64,000 bases of DNA from Pseudofabraea citricarpa (GCA_029641185.1 JAPWGK010000029.1:408285-472284), one strand, 5' to 3'. Counted from the stretch's first letter, positions 1 through 10,848 are shown. Notes: generated from the letters alone by a model not told the origin. A program made the numbers and translations.

Positions 1-1291
1 ACAGTTCCTTGAAGACGAAGATTTTGCAGAGCTCGGTTATTCAATGGAAAATGCGGTAAGTTCTCCTACTTCCTACACCCATCAACCAGATATCTAAACA
101 CGAGAACAATAGGTATTTGGCGGGAGTGTCAACGGATTAGTTGGCGATCCAGGGGTCGCGTCAGCATCAGTGAAGCGTGCAACGATACCCGATTTATGGA
201 ACGAACCCACAATGGGTCTGGTAACAGAGAGCATCCCAAACCACCGCATCATCGACCACTACCAGTACGCCCTGAAAAAGGGCATTGCAAAAGCAGCCTG
301 GATGATTCGAAACATCGACAAATACCGGGACGACCCCACCATTAATCAGGAATCGACGTTCCAAGTATGGCCCATCACCATCGCTCTGATTCAGAATCTA
401 AATACGACAGCTTACTGGACATGTGTCGTTGCGGCACGAGGAAGGGAAGCCTTTCGAAGTTCTCGAATCATTGGAAAACTCGTCTCGAGGAATTTCTATG
501 ATGATATTTACGGCGAAGATTTTCTGCGCTGGAAACATTCGTCCCCTCCTCGGGCGGGACTGAATGAACAGTTTGACGGCTCGCAGAATGGGTTGCGGAA
601 GTGGAAATTCTCGCATCAGGATCAGACGAAGTCACACGTATTGAGGTATATTCTTGCCCGGCAGGATGAGAATATGAGAGCTCTAAAGCTTGATCAAAAA
701 TTGCTGGAGGAGTGGGACATGAGACCAGCTATCAGTCCACACAAAGGAGAAGGATTTATTGAATGGCAGAATAGGGTAGCGGAGCATTCTGAACAAGAAA
801 GAATTATGGAGGAGTTGAGGCAGAGCATCCAAGAAAGGAAGAAGGAAATTTTCGGTTCAAGATCTGAACAGGCTATGAAAAAGGACGAGGACGAGGAAGA
901 GGAAGAGGAAGAGGAAGGGGAGGGTCTGACAACAAAGAAATTATCAGCGACTCTTGTTGAGGGCAGAAAAGGAGACGAAGAAGGAGAGGAAGCTAAACAA
1001 AAGGGTACCGAGGAAGTGACGGACAGCGTCGAAGAGGAAAACGAGCCCCCGCATTTCTATGCTGTACAATTATCTTCCCTTCTCGACGCTCATTTTGAAA
1101 CTCCATCTCGAAGTCCTTCAAGGTCCATTAGTCCCCCGAAATGTAAATATGGACCTTCGACAAAGGTGGATTCCTTACAACCGAGTACTTTCAAAGTGCA
1201 GAGTCCATCAAAGAGGAGGGTTGGATGGCGACGGGCTTCTGATTCTGAGAGTGAAGATGAACAGAATGATAGGAAAAGGGTTAAGCAATAG
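1..1291 (+). CDS. 3' part of an unknown protein with an acidic C-terminal tail (partial, 5' end outside window)
   Basis: Two exons are visible: 1-55 (frame from base 2) and 113-1291, stop TAA/TAG-terminated at 1289-1291. The 57-nt intron 56-112 has a GTAAGT donor and AATAG acceptor and contains an in-frame stop, so it must be removed; splicing is phase 0. The visible product is about 410 residues. An ATG at 46 is in frame, but the frame stays open to the window edge, so the true start is unknown. The N-terminal half is a folded-looking region rich in Trp, Tyr and Arg (motifs such as QVWPITIALIQNL). Next come a charged helix-like stretch, a run of about nine acidic codons near 890-920, further Glu-rich sequence, an SPSRS-type Ser/Pro/Arg segment and a basic KRRVGWRR patch near the C-terminus. 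The tail suggests a nuclear or chromatin protein, but I do not recognise the family and assign no function. Confidence 0.75.
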
Positions 1292-2874
1292 TACGATTGA
1301 ATTATTTATGGGCTAAATAATTAATTAAGATGATATTGAAGAGAAATTTTTATTTACTTGCATTCGCATAAACAATTATTCAGAGAAAGGACCGTGGCTG
1401 AAGACAGAGATTTCGATTGTTGAGAGAAAGGAGCTGGCACATTCAGTAAACCTTCCTCAGAAGTTTAATGCGTGATAAAAGTACATTATTTTCTATGTAC
1501 TAAAGTTTTGTATACTTTTCTTTTCTTTTGAACTGATCCTGCGATATAATGTTTTCAGTTGGGTTGGAATTATGGGCTATTGGCAGCATCTCTAATAGCA
1601 AAAGTGATAGCTGCCTACGTACCTAGCTATCTTGCCGGTATTACCCACCAGTTTTCTTTCGAGGCATGTCACATTAGCGCCTCTGTCGCTATCCATCTTG
1701 CCATGTCTGAGTTTATCTAATGCGCCACAGGAATATCTCGTCGATTAAGAAGTGCTTTGCGTTGAGATTTGTTATCACCAAACCAACAAAAAGCAGAGGG
1801 AGTGATCGCGTATTCATAATCCTAGTTCTTCAGCTCGACGGCATGATACTGTGCCGTTAAAACTAGAAAAATTCATAGATATGTCAATACGCAAGGAAAG
1901 AAGCATCCGAAGTTGCAACAGGTTGTAGATCTATTCAGCTTGTAAAGCTAGATCAGCGCCACTGGTTGTTAAAGAGCGACGGTAGTTAGGTCAGATTACA
2001 TTTTCGCTTAGCGTTCTGGAATATACTAACGTCAGAGGGGGTAGCAAAACACCTATTCCGTGAATACAATACACTACCTAAGTAGGTGACGCCAACAGCA
2101 GCGGATGCAAGATCAAATGCCCGCGGAAGCTTCAACGGCCCGAACTCTAATGTATGAATTGCATCATCAGATGGATTACAATTACTTATCTGGCTAGCAG
2201 GTATGGGGTATGGGGTTAATCCAAAAAGAACCACAGGTCCGATCTCACCTAGTGCAAGCCTTGTATGCCAAATCTCTTGGCGTTCTTCAGCGCAGATCTT
2301 GAGTCATGTCAAAAGTATCCCTTTGCTCGCTGACGGGTATAACACAAGGTTTAGAGCCAATTGAATATTTGAATCAGGCAAACTATATGCCTATTATCGT
2401 TAGTGTCCGCATCGGCGAGCAAAGGGATATAGGATGTAGATAAGATCATCAATAGAGATTTATTTCTACTCAAGTATTTTCTTTTGCCTTACTATTTCGC
2501 TCATTATTTCCAATTGTTCTTCTCTCCTTTCTTTTTCTTTTTTAAAGATTGATATGTTATACTTCATCCTGGTTATGTGTTAGTTTCTTCGAGATCATCG
2601 CTAGCAAGAATAACCAAAAAGAAAGAATCCCATAATCAATACTTAGGTTTCCCATGGGGGGCGAGAACATTAGCATACTAGAAATAAAGTTTCGACATTC
2701 CGGAATCAGGGTGCTCTAAGCTCGAAGCATCCGCGGCAGCACTGGCCACTATCAATCAATAACTTAGTCTGCATTCAGGAGCACTAAGCCACAGCAAGAA
2801 ATATTTGAGGGCGTCTCCAAGACTTCTCGCTCTCCGCACTGCATGCTCGAATTCCCTTCTTTCTTGGAGAGACC
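1292..2874. other. Intergenic region with one MITE-like element
   Basis: About 1.6 kb between the unknown gene and the rhodopsin-domain gene. No reading frame here has convincing coding character. The only structure I can support is a short terminal-inverted-repeat element at 2316-2429, described separately. The bases just before 2875 should hold the rhodopsin-gene promoter, but I see no clear TATA box there. Confidence 0.6.
2316..2429. mobile_element. MITE-like element, 114 bp including flanking TA
   Basis: The left end TATCCCTTTGCTCGC (2316-2330) is exactly the reverse complement of the right end at 2415-2429. A further five bases or so match imperfectly, with C/T and A/G differences. A TA at each outer edge fits the TA target duplication of Tc1/mariner/Fot1-type elements. 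The interior, about 80 bp, has no coding capacity. Its parent family is unknown, and a chance hairpin cannot be fully excluded. Confidence 0.5.
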
Positions 2875-4225
2875 ATGGGCGATATCTACGGCCAGCAGAA
2901 ATTCTACGGCTGTTTCCTCGCCGTCTGCTGGATCACCGTGCTGGCGCGGGTTTATGTTCGCGTCAGGCTCGTGAGGAGCTTCGGCTACGATGATTACTTG
3001 ATGATCATTTCGCTTGCCTTCTTCACTGTCATTATCGCCTTGGGCTTCCGACTTGTATCATATGGGCTGGGGAGGCATGCCCACACGTTACCTACATCTC
3101 ACGTTCAAGAAGTAGTGAAAGTACGTATCTCCCTCTGGCGCTTTTTTTTATTTTATTTTACGGTTTGCCTGATAATCTTCTGCCAGGTATTCTTCTGTGA
3201 AGAGATCGTTTACTTTGTTGCAACTGTGACAGGCAAACTCTCCATAGCCATCATGTTGCTCCGGCTAGCGCAGAATCGATGCCATCGTCTTCTTATCATC
3301 TGGACTTCGGTTTTCTACACTGTATGTGGCGTAGGCTTCGTGGTTGTGGCCTCCTTCCAGTGCGCGCCCATACATCGATATTGGGACCCGTCAGTTAAAG
3401 GGACATGTATGCCCAGACACCTGTTTGCAGATCTGATGTACACGAATGCAGCAATCAGTCTCGTGACAGATGCGATCTTTGCAATTCTGCCTACGTTCTT
3501 GATCTGGGATACGCACATGACTCGAAGGACTAAGCTCTCAGTCAGTGTTGTCCTTGGTTTAGGTATCAGGTATGCAGACCCCGAGACACTGTATAGGTTT
3601 GAGCCAGTTTTAATACTTTATAGCACGAGTGGAGTTAACATGGCGAGGATAAAATTCATCGGTGGCTTGGTCAATACGAAAGACGCTACCTGTATGTACC
3701 AGCTCCCTGATGTGTTTCTGTAGCCTGCTATCAACTTACTGAAAACCAAAAAGATGACTTATATCCCATTGGCTTTACAAGTATTCTCGAAGTTGCACTG
3801 GGAATAACTTCAGCCTCGCTTGCTACACTTCGACCTCTGCTTCGGAGGATCAGTTCACAACTAAATACTTGGTCGAGGTATGCTCATCCACTCTAGCAAT
3901 ATGCTTCAAACAAAGTTAAAAGCAAATGTCTAGTTTCTTCTCGCCCACGCTTCAAAAAGACAACAATGAAGAAGGATCACAAAACCGACTGTCAATTCCA
4001 GCAGTAAAAAATGAAGAAATAGAGCCAAACCTAGGAGCCACGGAGGTGGATGTGGAAGAGTGGTTCGGGACGTGTCTTGCGATACAGAACCGAGCGACGA
4101 AAGATAACGATCATCTAATAGAGATGCGGAAGTCTTTGCCGCCTCAGGGAAACAAGAGCGATTATCATATAAGCCAAGAGCTGGACTTACCGCCACTTCT
4201 AAGGTGTGCAACAGACCAGACCTAA
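2875..4225 (+). CDS. Fungal rhodopsin-domain seven-helix membrane protein
   Basis: Five exons: 2875-3120, 3187-3569, 3624-3691, 3754-3877 and 3934-4225, giving 370 residues. Start context is ACCATGG. Introns are 66, 54, 62 and 56 nt with GT-AG ends; the first is a multiple of three without in-frame stops, so a single open frame runs through it. Seven hydrophobic segments fall at roughly residues 10-28, 42-62, 83-109, 115-140, 161-187, 197-222 and 241-261. Family hallmarks are the KLSI helix (about 99), the FQCAP...YWD loop with Cys141, a second loop cysteine at 154 (KGTC), KDATYDLY and the ILEVALGITSASLATLRP helix. The soluble C-terminal tail of about 100 residues is acidic. The fungal SAT4/PTH11-like rhodopsin fold is widespread in Pezizomycotina and most members have no known ligand. 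Role here is unknown; plasma membrane location is inferred. Confidence 0.88.
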
Positions 4226-5330
4226 GCAATGAATCTTATTTAATATACTAATAATGCTTAAATCTCCGTCTTGAGTATTCTGTGACCCTTCCAAGTAATT
4301 ACTTTATTCTCGTCCGGCTCAATTGACAATAATCTTTCTTGCCACTCCTCGAATCCAAGTCTTTCCCCGATATTTCTTAGCAGGCTTCCGAGACTCGAAG
4401 CAGAGCGTATCCTGATCATTGCAATAAAAAGGCAGCAATAGTTGACACGGTAGGGATCTCAAGGACAGGAGATGCGGGGCTCCGTTCAGTACAACAAGTT
4501 AGGCAGTAAAAGTTGGAACATATAGTTGTCAAATATTCCAAGATCTTTCCTACTGGCCGGTAGCCTCCATGAAATCTTAAGGTAACTAATCCCTTCGCTG
4601 TCTTCTTATCTTCTAGATACAAGTAGCATAAAAGGTAGTCAAAGCATGACATCAGCAGAAATTGGCGACTCCAAGCACCAAAGGCTAGAGCAGATAGAAA
4701 TGTATATCTTGCACATAAGATACCAAAGTAAGATAGCGAAGTTAAGGCGGCCGAGCATCTGTCGAGATACAATCTAGCAGTAAACACGAAGACGAGCAGG
4801 GGAAAAGAACGAGTGAAGGAGATCGTCGTCGAGTCTGGTGGAGAAACATATCTTTCTTTCACTTAAAACATCGAGCACTTCTAAAAAGAATCACCTTCTC
4901 TTCGCATACCTAGCACATCCACAGCACATAGCACACAGCACACAGCAATCCCAACACGGCAAAAGCACACAATAGAATTTTCTGTCAAGCTACCTACCAA
5001 CGAACCACAACAACAACCAGAACCAGAAGGACAACACACAAGGACAACCACACGCGCTAGAAAGAGCAAGAGAAATAAAGAAAAAAAAACGAGGAAAGAA
5101 AACAGAACAACAACATCCAATCCATGCACCCACTCCTCCCACATCCCCTATCCACCATCAAGCTCTCCTCTTATCTCCTTACCCCCAGATCCATCCCATC
5201 CCATCTCATCTCTCCAACTCATCTATATAATATGTAAATATGCTCGCAATTCTTGCAATGCAGCATACGACAAGAGAAGAAGAAAAAGCCGAGCCGAGCC
5301 GAGCAAGCAAGGCAAGGATTCTGCAAAAGT

Positions 5331-5346
5331 AAAAAAAAAAAAAAAA
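5331..5346. repeat. Poly(A) run, 16 bases
   Basis: An uninterrupted run of 16 adenines directly after a GAGCC-repeat stretch, in the intergenic region downstream of the cyclin gene. Confidence 0.85.
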
Positions 5347-5536
5347 CGAACAGGAAACGCTAAGATGCCAAGGTGCCAACTAACTTATTCAACCACGCGT
5401 GTAGGAAAACCCCCAAAAAGACCCTCGATATCAATGCCAGACAGACATGAAATGTGAAGATGCAAGGATGCAAAGAGAGAGAGAGAGAAAGTGAGAAAAG
5501 TAATGTCTATAAGCTCGCTAAGGGTATCCTTTCATT

Positions 5537-5589
5537 ACCATCCATTCCAGTCCATACCGTCCATCCATCCGTCCATCCGTCCATACATC
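5537..5589. repeat. CCATCCGT-type minisatellite
   Basis: Imperfect tandem copies of CCATCCGT/CCATTCCAGT in the region just downstream of the cyclin stop codon, so probably in its 3' untranslated region or just past it. Confidence 0.75.
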
Positions 5590-5709
5590 TATTCAGCAAG
5601 ACCACCCATTGCTCTCCATTTCCTTCTTCGTCATCGCTTAACCAAACCACCCTCTTCCATACAAGCACAATAGGACTCACGATATCGAGAGCTACAAAGG
5701 TATTTCTTT

Positions 5710-7214
5710 TCAAGGACTACTAGGATCGGCCATCGGTCGGTCATCCGGGTACGCCATATCAGCCGGCATGGCCCCTTGCCTCTGAGCAATAACTTCCCGA
5801 GCATAGAATTCTACCAGCATTGTTCCGTACGCTTCTAATTCCTCCACGGGCACAGAAAGGCGGAAGTCATTGAGGAGGAGAAACTGTAGTTCGAGGTGAT
5901 TGAGCTCCGCTAATGGAAGTCCACCAACCTAAATACTTGTAAGCTAGAATTCAAATTACTCCCAATCAAATTAAGTACCTTTGCGTAACGAGAGTTGGTA
6001 TAAAAGACATCAGAGAAGAATTTACTGGCACATGTCACACCAGCAATCACCAAACGGTGTATGTTGAAGCTATCGACAACAAAGAAGTGCGACAGGGGAA
6101 ATGGAAGGGATTCAAGCTGTGGCGCTTGAGTGTATTGTGCCCGTTCTAGATCTTCAGTTCGTTCAGGTACACTACGAGAAGATGGACTGTCGGCTAAATC
6201 TGATCCATCGGCTGAGTAGCTGGTCGACGGCGGAGAGTTATCATGATCCATGGAATCTCTTCTCATGGCTTCTATTGGTGCAGCATTTACGCGTTCTGTC
6301 ATTCGATCGAAATATACCAGCAGACTCAAAAACACCTCATATGTTGTCGGACAGTACTTATGTATACGGCTCAAATAACTGAGAATTGTAATACTCGGCA
6401 CGTTCTTTCCATGAAAAGCGAGCACACTGGATGAAGTTCCCGTCATGTTTGCAGAATCCTTCTCTGAAGGTAGCGATCGATGCAGGTTCTCGTGTTGTCG
6501 GTCATTAGTTGTTGTAATTTTTGTCAGCAGTCCAGCCACCATCTCAATGATATCTGTTATAGGCATCCCACTGATCTCGTATTTCAACGTTGGATCGTCT
6601 GCTGTCCGTCTTCTTCCAGATTGTCCGCGATAAGAGAGAAACTCCTCGCTGGCAAAATCTTGGATATGTGCTAGATCTCGGACTTTGATTGTATTTCCTC
6701 CATATTTCTTCACGTCGTCCAGAGACCGAACAGATCGTGCTATTGGGTCATGCTTTGTAGAAGCTGGTGAAGCGTATAACCCTGCCTTCTCGTTTGCGGT
6801 GTCGCTTGCTGGAAGGTCTTGTCGCTCGTATGGCGCTGAAGCCTCTGGGAAGTGCTGCTGACTCGTAAAGGGCTGTTTCGTGTACGAGACTGCCATCGGG
6901 CTGGAGCTTTTCGGTGGAGAGGGTGGATGAGACGTCTTGATATTTGACGCTCGTGGTGAAGCCTTGATTGCTGCATTATCGGCAGAACCTTGATCTGTGG
7001 CTCGTTGGACAACACTCGATGGTGGAGTCCCTGCCTGTATCGCGGCCGGCCTCTGCTTGGGGCTCGGAGGCTCAGCTCGCGATCTTGATCGCTGTCGGTA
7101 TTGGGGTTCGGGTTGGTATTCAGCTGGAGAGTGCTGATGTCCAGAACCAGCCATCATACTGTGCGTATGAAAGCGGGAGGAGTCTGAGACGAAATCGCTG
7201 ATCACCGCGGCCAT
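5710..7214 (-). CDS. PHO80/PREG-family cyclin (cyclin-dependent kinase partner)
   Basis: Two exons on the minus strand, 7214-5979 and 5928-5710, give 484 residues. The 50-nt intron (5978-5929, GTACTT...TTTAG) is phase 0. Reading on past the donor loses the conserved cyclin end, whereas splicing joins SRYAK to VGGLPLAELNHLEL. I start at the first ATG, 7214; the same frame extends nine codons upstream without another ATG. Residues 1-210 are disordered, rich in Ser, Pro and Gln. The PHO80-type cyclin region begins at MPITDIIEMVAGLLTKI (217-233), continues with VPSITILSYLSRIHKYCPTT (272-291) and FLSLLVYFDRM (295-305), and resumes after an insertion of about 70 residues at FFVVDSFNIHRLVIAGVTCA (377-396). 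Family members partner a PHO85-like kinase; PHO80 and Neurospora PREG repress the phosphate-starvation regulator. Similar overall length supports PREG-like, but another PCL-type cyclin remains possible. Confidence 0.85.
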
Positions 7215-8587
7215 ATCAGCCTCTTGCGTGTAGGTGTGCAAAGTGTAATACTATGGAATCCGGATTAGCAGCTATTGCATAATGTGAGAATGCGATATGC
7301 TATGACGAGTATCGAGGGGATCATGTCACTGCAGCCTTGAAGGGTGGTGGGTATGAAAAGTGGTGCTGTTTGTGGTAAGGCGTCTCAAATGTGTCGACCC
7401 CTCAAAGTACCGTGAAGAAAAGCACGCAACACAGCAAATACCGCGGCGCAGAACAAATCAAGATGGAGAATACAGTGGTATAGCTCCCTAGATGCGCGCT
7501 GATCACCGGCGGAGGTCTCACGCTCTGTGGAATCTTGGAAGGCGCGTCGTCGATTTCATTGGAGAGCGTGGGGGGTGGTTGATAGGGAGATGTCGCCACG
7601 GTTCAGCGACGCAAACTTACATGTGAGCATTCCTTAAATCACTTCAGAAAGATAGATCAGAGACCAGGCAATGCGAGGAGAGCGCAGGAAGAGTATATCT
7701 GGGCTGGTGGTTGATATCGCGACGGGTCGAGGTGGGAGATGTCTTTTGTATCTTGAAGCTCTTCTCTGGCTTGGCTTGGATCCCAAGAGGGCCCTGGCTG
7801 CGCTTAAAAAGACAAGGCGCAGTTATGACGATTTTCGAAGGCAAGGTCTGCGGGTCCAAGACAATGATTGGAAGGGAGGCCGAATGAGGACGACGAACGA
7901 AACAATGCGATAAGAAATCTGGATGGGGAACCTTGCGGGCTTCTAACGACGACAACACAAGTGTGTAGTGTAGTGTAGTGTAGAGAGAAGAACGAGGTCC
8001 GGCTGGCGAGGTTTATTATTCTTTGGGTGGATGCAAGTGGTGGTAGTGGTTGCGGCGGGTGTGTCCAGAAGGCCAGGTTCAGTGTGAGGTAGATTAGGAT
8101 TTCTGGAAGAATTGACAGATCGGGATTGGACTCGTTGGAGAGAATCGGAGCCTTGTGCTGTGGCCTGTAGGGGGGGTCGAGAGAGCGCCACGCTTGCGAT
8201 CTGACCCGGGACGAGTCGAGTTGTATAATAATCCAAGCCAATCTGAGAGGCTGACACGAGCACGACGCTCGACCGTCGGCCATCACTTCTGGCTGCCAGA
8301 GAGGGTCCATGACAAACAGCACTGACTGTCAGCAACACCGAGATGCGAGGAAGAGGAGGAGGAGGAGGAGGAGGAAGAGACACAGACAGAGACAGAACAT
8401 CGGCGTCCAAAGCATACTTCTTTTTTCTCCAGCTGCACCTCCTATCACCGCGCCGTATGCACAACACCTACTTGCTGCCTCACCGCTGGCCCAGGTCAAG
8501 CACCCAGACCGCCATTATCCCATTATCTACCACTCCCTTCTCCGTTATGATGCCTTTCATTATTGCTCCTTTCTATTGTACACTTCT
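7215..8587. other. Long upstream region of the cyclin gene with simple repeats
   Basis: About 1.37 kb between the cyclin start and the stop codon of PRE3, both minus-strand, so this holds the cyclin promoter and 5' leader. Several frames of 60-170 codons exist on both strands but lack conserved character and overlap each other. GTGTA repeats (7961-7985) and a GGA tract (8347-8378) lie here. I found no clean TATA box and no CACGTG PHO-type site. Confidence 0.55.
8347..8378. repeat. GGA/GAA purine tract (pyrimidine-rich on the cyclin sense strand)
   Basis: A polypurine tract of mostly GGA triplets. On the minus strand it reads as a CT-rich run 1.1 kb upstream of the cyclin start; CT-rich runs are common around fungal transcription starts, but no such role is shown here. 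Confidence 0.7.
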
Positions 8588-9551
8588 CTATTGGTGACGG
8601 ACGCTGTACTGCGTATCTGGCAGGTACAGATGTCTGTTCGCTCCCTCCGCAGTCAACACCACCATTCGGATGACTCCGCCAGAGCTTCCATCCCACTTGA
8701 TGGCCTCTGCTAACGCGCCCTTGACAAACGCGACCGCCTCCTTCTCCTCCATTCCCTCCTTCCAGTTGGCATCACAGTAACCGTAGATGTATGTTGATCC
8801 TGATCCGCCGATCGCATACGACTGTTTGTGTAATGATCCTCCAAGGGGTATCGAGTAGACCTGTCCTCCATGTCGCTCGTCCCAGCCTGCAATGATCAAA
8901 CCAGCACTACCCTCTGTTAGCATTATGCTCGCTGGCTTGGAGCGTAGAACCCCCTCACCTCAATCTGTCCTTGTTCTCGTAGCAGAGCTCTTGGAACATG
9001 GCTGCCGCCGTCTGTGTGGTAGGCTTTCGGCCATTTTGGATGCCGTACATTCCCAGCTGGTAGTGAACTATATCGGCAACTGCTTGTGTGTCCGCTGCAG
9101 ACCCAGATCTACAGCACCAGATCGTGTCGTGAACTTGTGTAAGCTTGTCCGTAACTCGATTGGCAATGTATGCACCGGTTGTGGTTCTACTGTCCGCGCC
9201 TGTATTGTACGTCTATCAGCTTGCCATTCTCATCCGACCATTATGTTATATGCGCCCACCTAGAATAACACCATCTTTGAAGTTGATAGCCATACTGTGA
9301 CGAGTTAGTCGGTTATATTCTGTGCTGAAATGCTGGCGGCAATATCTCTTACATCGAGGTTCCAAGGCTGCAGATGAATTAGCATACATAGTATAAAAGC
9401 GGCTGATGGACCTACTTGACTTCGCCCTTCTTTAGACGGTCCATATCGACGTGAATGCCATCTGGAGGAGCTCGGGTTAGCTCTACCAGCGCAGGAGCTT
9501 GAATCCAAACAACATACCCTCATTCAACATTCCTGATGTTCCGAATTCCAT
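8588..9551 (-). CDS. PRE3: 20S proteasome subunit beta-1 (caspase-like activity)
   Basis: Six minus-strand exons, 9551-9518, 9461-9416, 9367-9353, 9294-9260, 9199-8959 and 8906-8588, give 229 residues. Introns are 56, 48, 58, 60 and 52 nt, all GT-AG; exon 3 is only 15 nt. Every junction restores the PRE3 consensus: [47 protein letters not shown]. The subunit is made with a propeptide cleaved between Gly29 and Thr30; Thr30 becomes the nucleophile, with Asp46 and Lys62 as the other catalytic residues (positions 1, 17 and 33 of the mature chain). The conserved [12 protein letters not shown] and [18 protein letters not shown] motifs are intact. It forms part of the beta ring of the 20S core and cleaves after acidic residues. 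The C-terminus (DTQYSVRHQ) is slightly longer than in yeast. Its promoter holds a CCAAT box and a TCACGTGA palindrome. Confidence 0.97.
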
Positions 9552-10142
9552 GATGAACGGTTCCGTGTGTTCGAGGTATGCGGAGAGGATTGATTGTGTG
9601 CGGGAAGATTGGTGAGAGGCGTAGAGTTGTGAGGTAGTTGATGATGGAGCTTCATGTAGCTCAGGCTCAGGCAGGCTGCTGCAAGTACGCGAATCTGGCA
9701 CGGCCTAGATATTGGTCACGTGAACACGCTCCAAGGCTGAGATCAGTCATTAGGAACTCCTTGGTTTGTTTCCTCTTTGAGACTTTTAACATAGGGCTTA
9801 ATACCGCCATATTTGTTTGGCGGATAGAACATACGGTGATAGGTAAACCAGTGTTTTTCTTTTGCATAATTCTCTTTTTAGATTTCAACAAATAACGCGT
9901 AACCGATTCTCATATCCTGTGATCGCCCATAAGGACTTTATGCTCTGAAGCTACGGCTTTACCAAGTTGCCTAGCTTATATTTTACATGTATATACAATG
10001 GGTATCGAACATCTGCTTTCCAGCCAGGCTTATTGAACACAGGGATTTGATAGTATAGCATCATCCTAAACGCCATGCAAAAAGAACATCTTTGCCGCCC
10101 TTTTACGCCATTTCGATATCACTCCCACTCCCAGCGAGACAT
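9552..10142. other. PRE3 promoter region and ERV2 3' flank
   Basis: About 590 bp between two minus-strand genes. The part near 9552-9830 should be the PRE3 promoter: it has the CCAAT/E-box pair listed separately and a 6-bp inverted repeat CCGCCA...TGGCGG at 9804-9823. The remainder is AT-rich and should include the ERV2 3' untranslated region. Small frames here lack coding features. Confidence 0.55.
9711..9723 (-). promoter_or_regulatory. CCAAT box next to a TCACGTGA palindrome upstream of PRE3
   Basis: On the PRE3 sense strand, a perfect 8-bp TCACGTGA palindrome (9723-9716) is followed immediately by CCAAT (9715-9711), about 160-170 bp before the start codon. TCACGTGA is a known site for bHLH proteins of the CBF1 type, and CCAAT is bound by the HAP/CBC complex. 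Function here is inferred from sequence and position only. Confidence 0.45.
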
Positions 10143-10848
10143 CTAGCCTCCTCTCGTCAACTCCTCCTTCTCCAATTTCAGCGGTGTGATATCATCCTTC
10201 TTGGCTCCTGCTGCTGGATCATCACCAGCGCAACCACAGTCATAGAAATCTCCAATATTGGTACAATCAAAAAGAGGCTTCTTCAAGCGTTTATTCACCT
10301 GCAAGTCCACATTAGCCCAACCACAGTCGTCTGCCCACCAAACCCAGTAACCTACCTCATTATGAACATGACAGGCCCACGCAGCAGCCGAACTCCTGCT
10401 CGTCACTTGTGGGGGGAACTTGCTCAAGAGCTGCTGGAAATGCCTCGCACAGTCTCCGCACGGGTATAGGCGCGCAAATAGATGGATGTAGTTCCGCAGG
10501 GCCGTCGAGTCGTCTTCCGTCGGCTTGTCGGGGAACTTGGCCATCATGGTGTGGAATAGCTTCCACGAGGCATGGCCCAGTTCTGCTCTGTAAAAAAAAA
10601 AATATCAGCTGAGGGCTTCTTGAATATGAAATCCTGAATGCATACTTCAACGTCGCATTCTCAAGCTTCGGTGCAGTTGCCGTCCCATGAAGGAGTCCCT
10701 TGTCCAGTTCTTCCAATGACGCCGGCGCTTCGTATAAAGGATGTCGAGTGCCCTCTGCTTGATTGCGAAAGGTCAGGACGAATGAGAGACCTAGAAAAAC
10801 AGACACGGCGATTATAATGAGCGTGGTGAGGTTCCTCGGACGAGGCAT
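10143..10848 (-). CDS. ERV2: FAD-linked sulfhydryl oxidase, ER type
   Basis: Three minus-strand exons, 10848-10646, 10587-10356 and 10298-10143, give 196 residues. Introns are 58 and 57 nt. The second (10355-10299) is a multiple of three with no in-frame stop, so one open frame runs through it; removing it restores HNEVNKRLKKPLFDC. Start is the first ATG of the frame (CACGATGCC). Residues 10-26 are an uncharged hydrophobic stretch, a signal anchor that fits ER location. The ERV/ALR domain starts near ELGHASWKLFH (70-80), with the active-site CxxC YPCGDC (Cys111, Cys114), the structural CX16C pair Cys140-Cys157 and the FAD-binding HVHNEVN. The C-terminal shuttle pair is Cys166-Gly-Cys168. ERV2 enzymes make disulfides de novo for PDI-type carriers using oxygen. 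The gene is divergent from the aminotransferase gene and upstream of PRE3 on the same strand. Confidence 0.96.

Larger units (their letters stand above)
4226..5709. other. Intergenic region between convergent genes, with simple repeats
   Basis: About 1.5 kb separating the rhodopsin-domain gene from the minus-strand cyclin gene. A 148-codon minus-strand frame at 4416-4862 lacks coding character and I rejected it. The stretch has A-rich and CA-rich low complexity at 4880-5120, GAGCC repeats near 5290-5305, a 16-base A run at 5331-5346, a GA tract near 5475 and a CCATCCGT-type repeat at 5537-5589. It probably contains the 3' untranslated ends of both genes. Confidence 0.6.

Noticed and set aside
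1986..2234. 82-codon minus-strand frame
   Set aside because: Starts without a convincing context and looks random; no splice partners found.
3121..3186. Reading the rhodopsin-domain gene straight through its first intron
   Set aside because: The extra 22 residues would disturb the third helix, and clear GT-AG sites are present; the spliced model matches the family better.
4416..4862. 148-codon minus-strand frame
   Set aside because: No conserved motif, odd composition for this genome, and it lies between two gene 3' ends; probably chance.
7804..8467. Overlapping minus-strand frames of 172 and 174 codons upstream of the cyclin gene
   Set aside because: They overlap each other in different frames, are biased by simple repeats and show no domain; treated as leader/promoter sequence.
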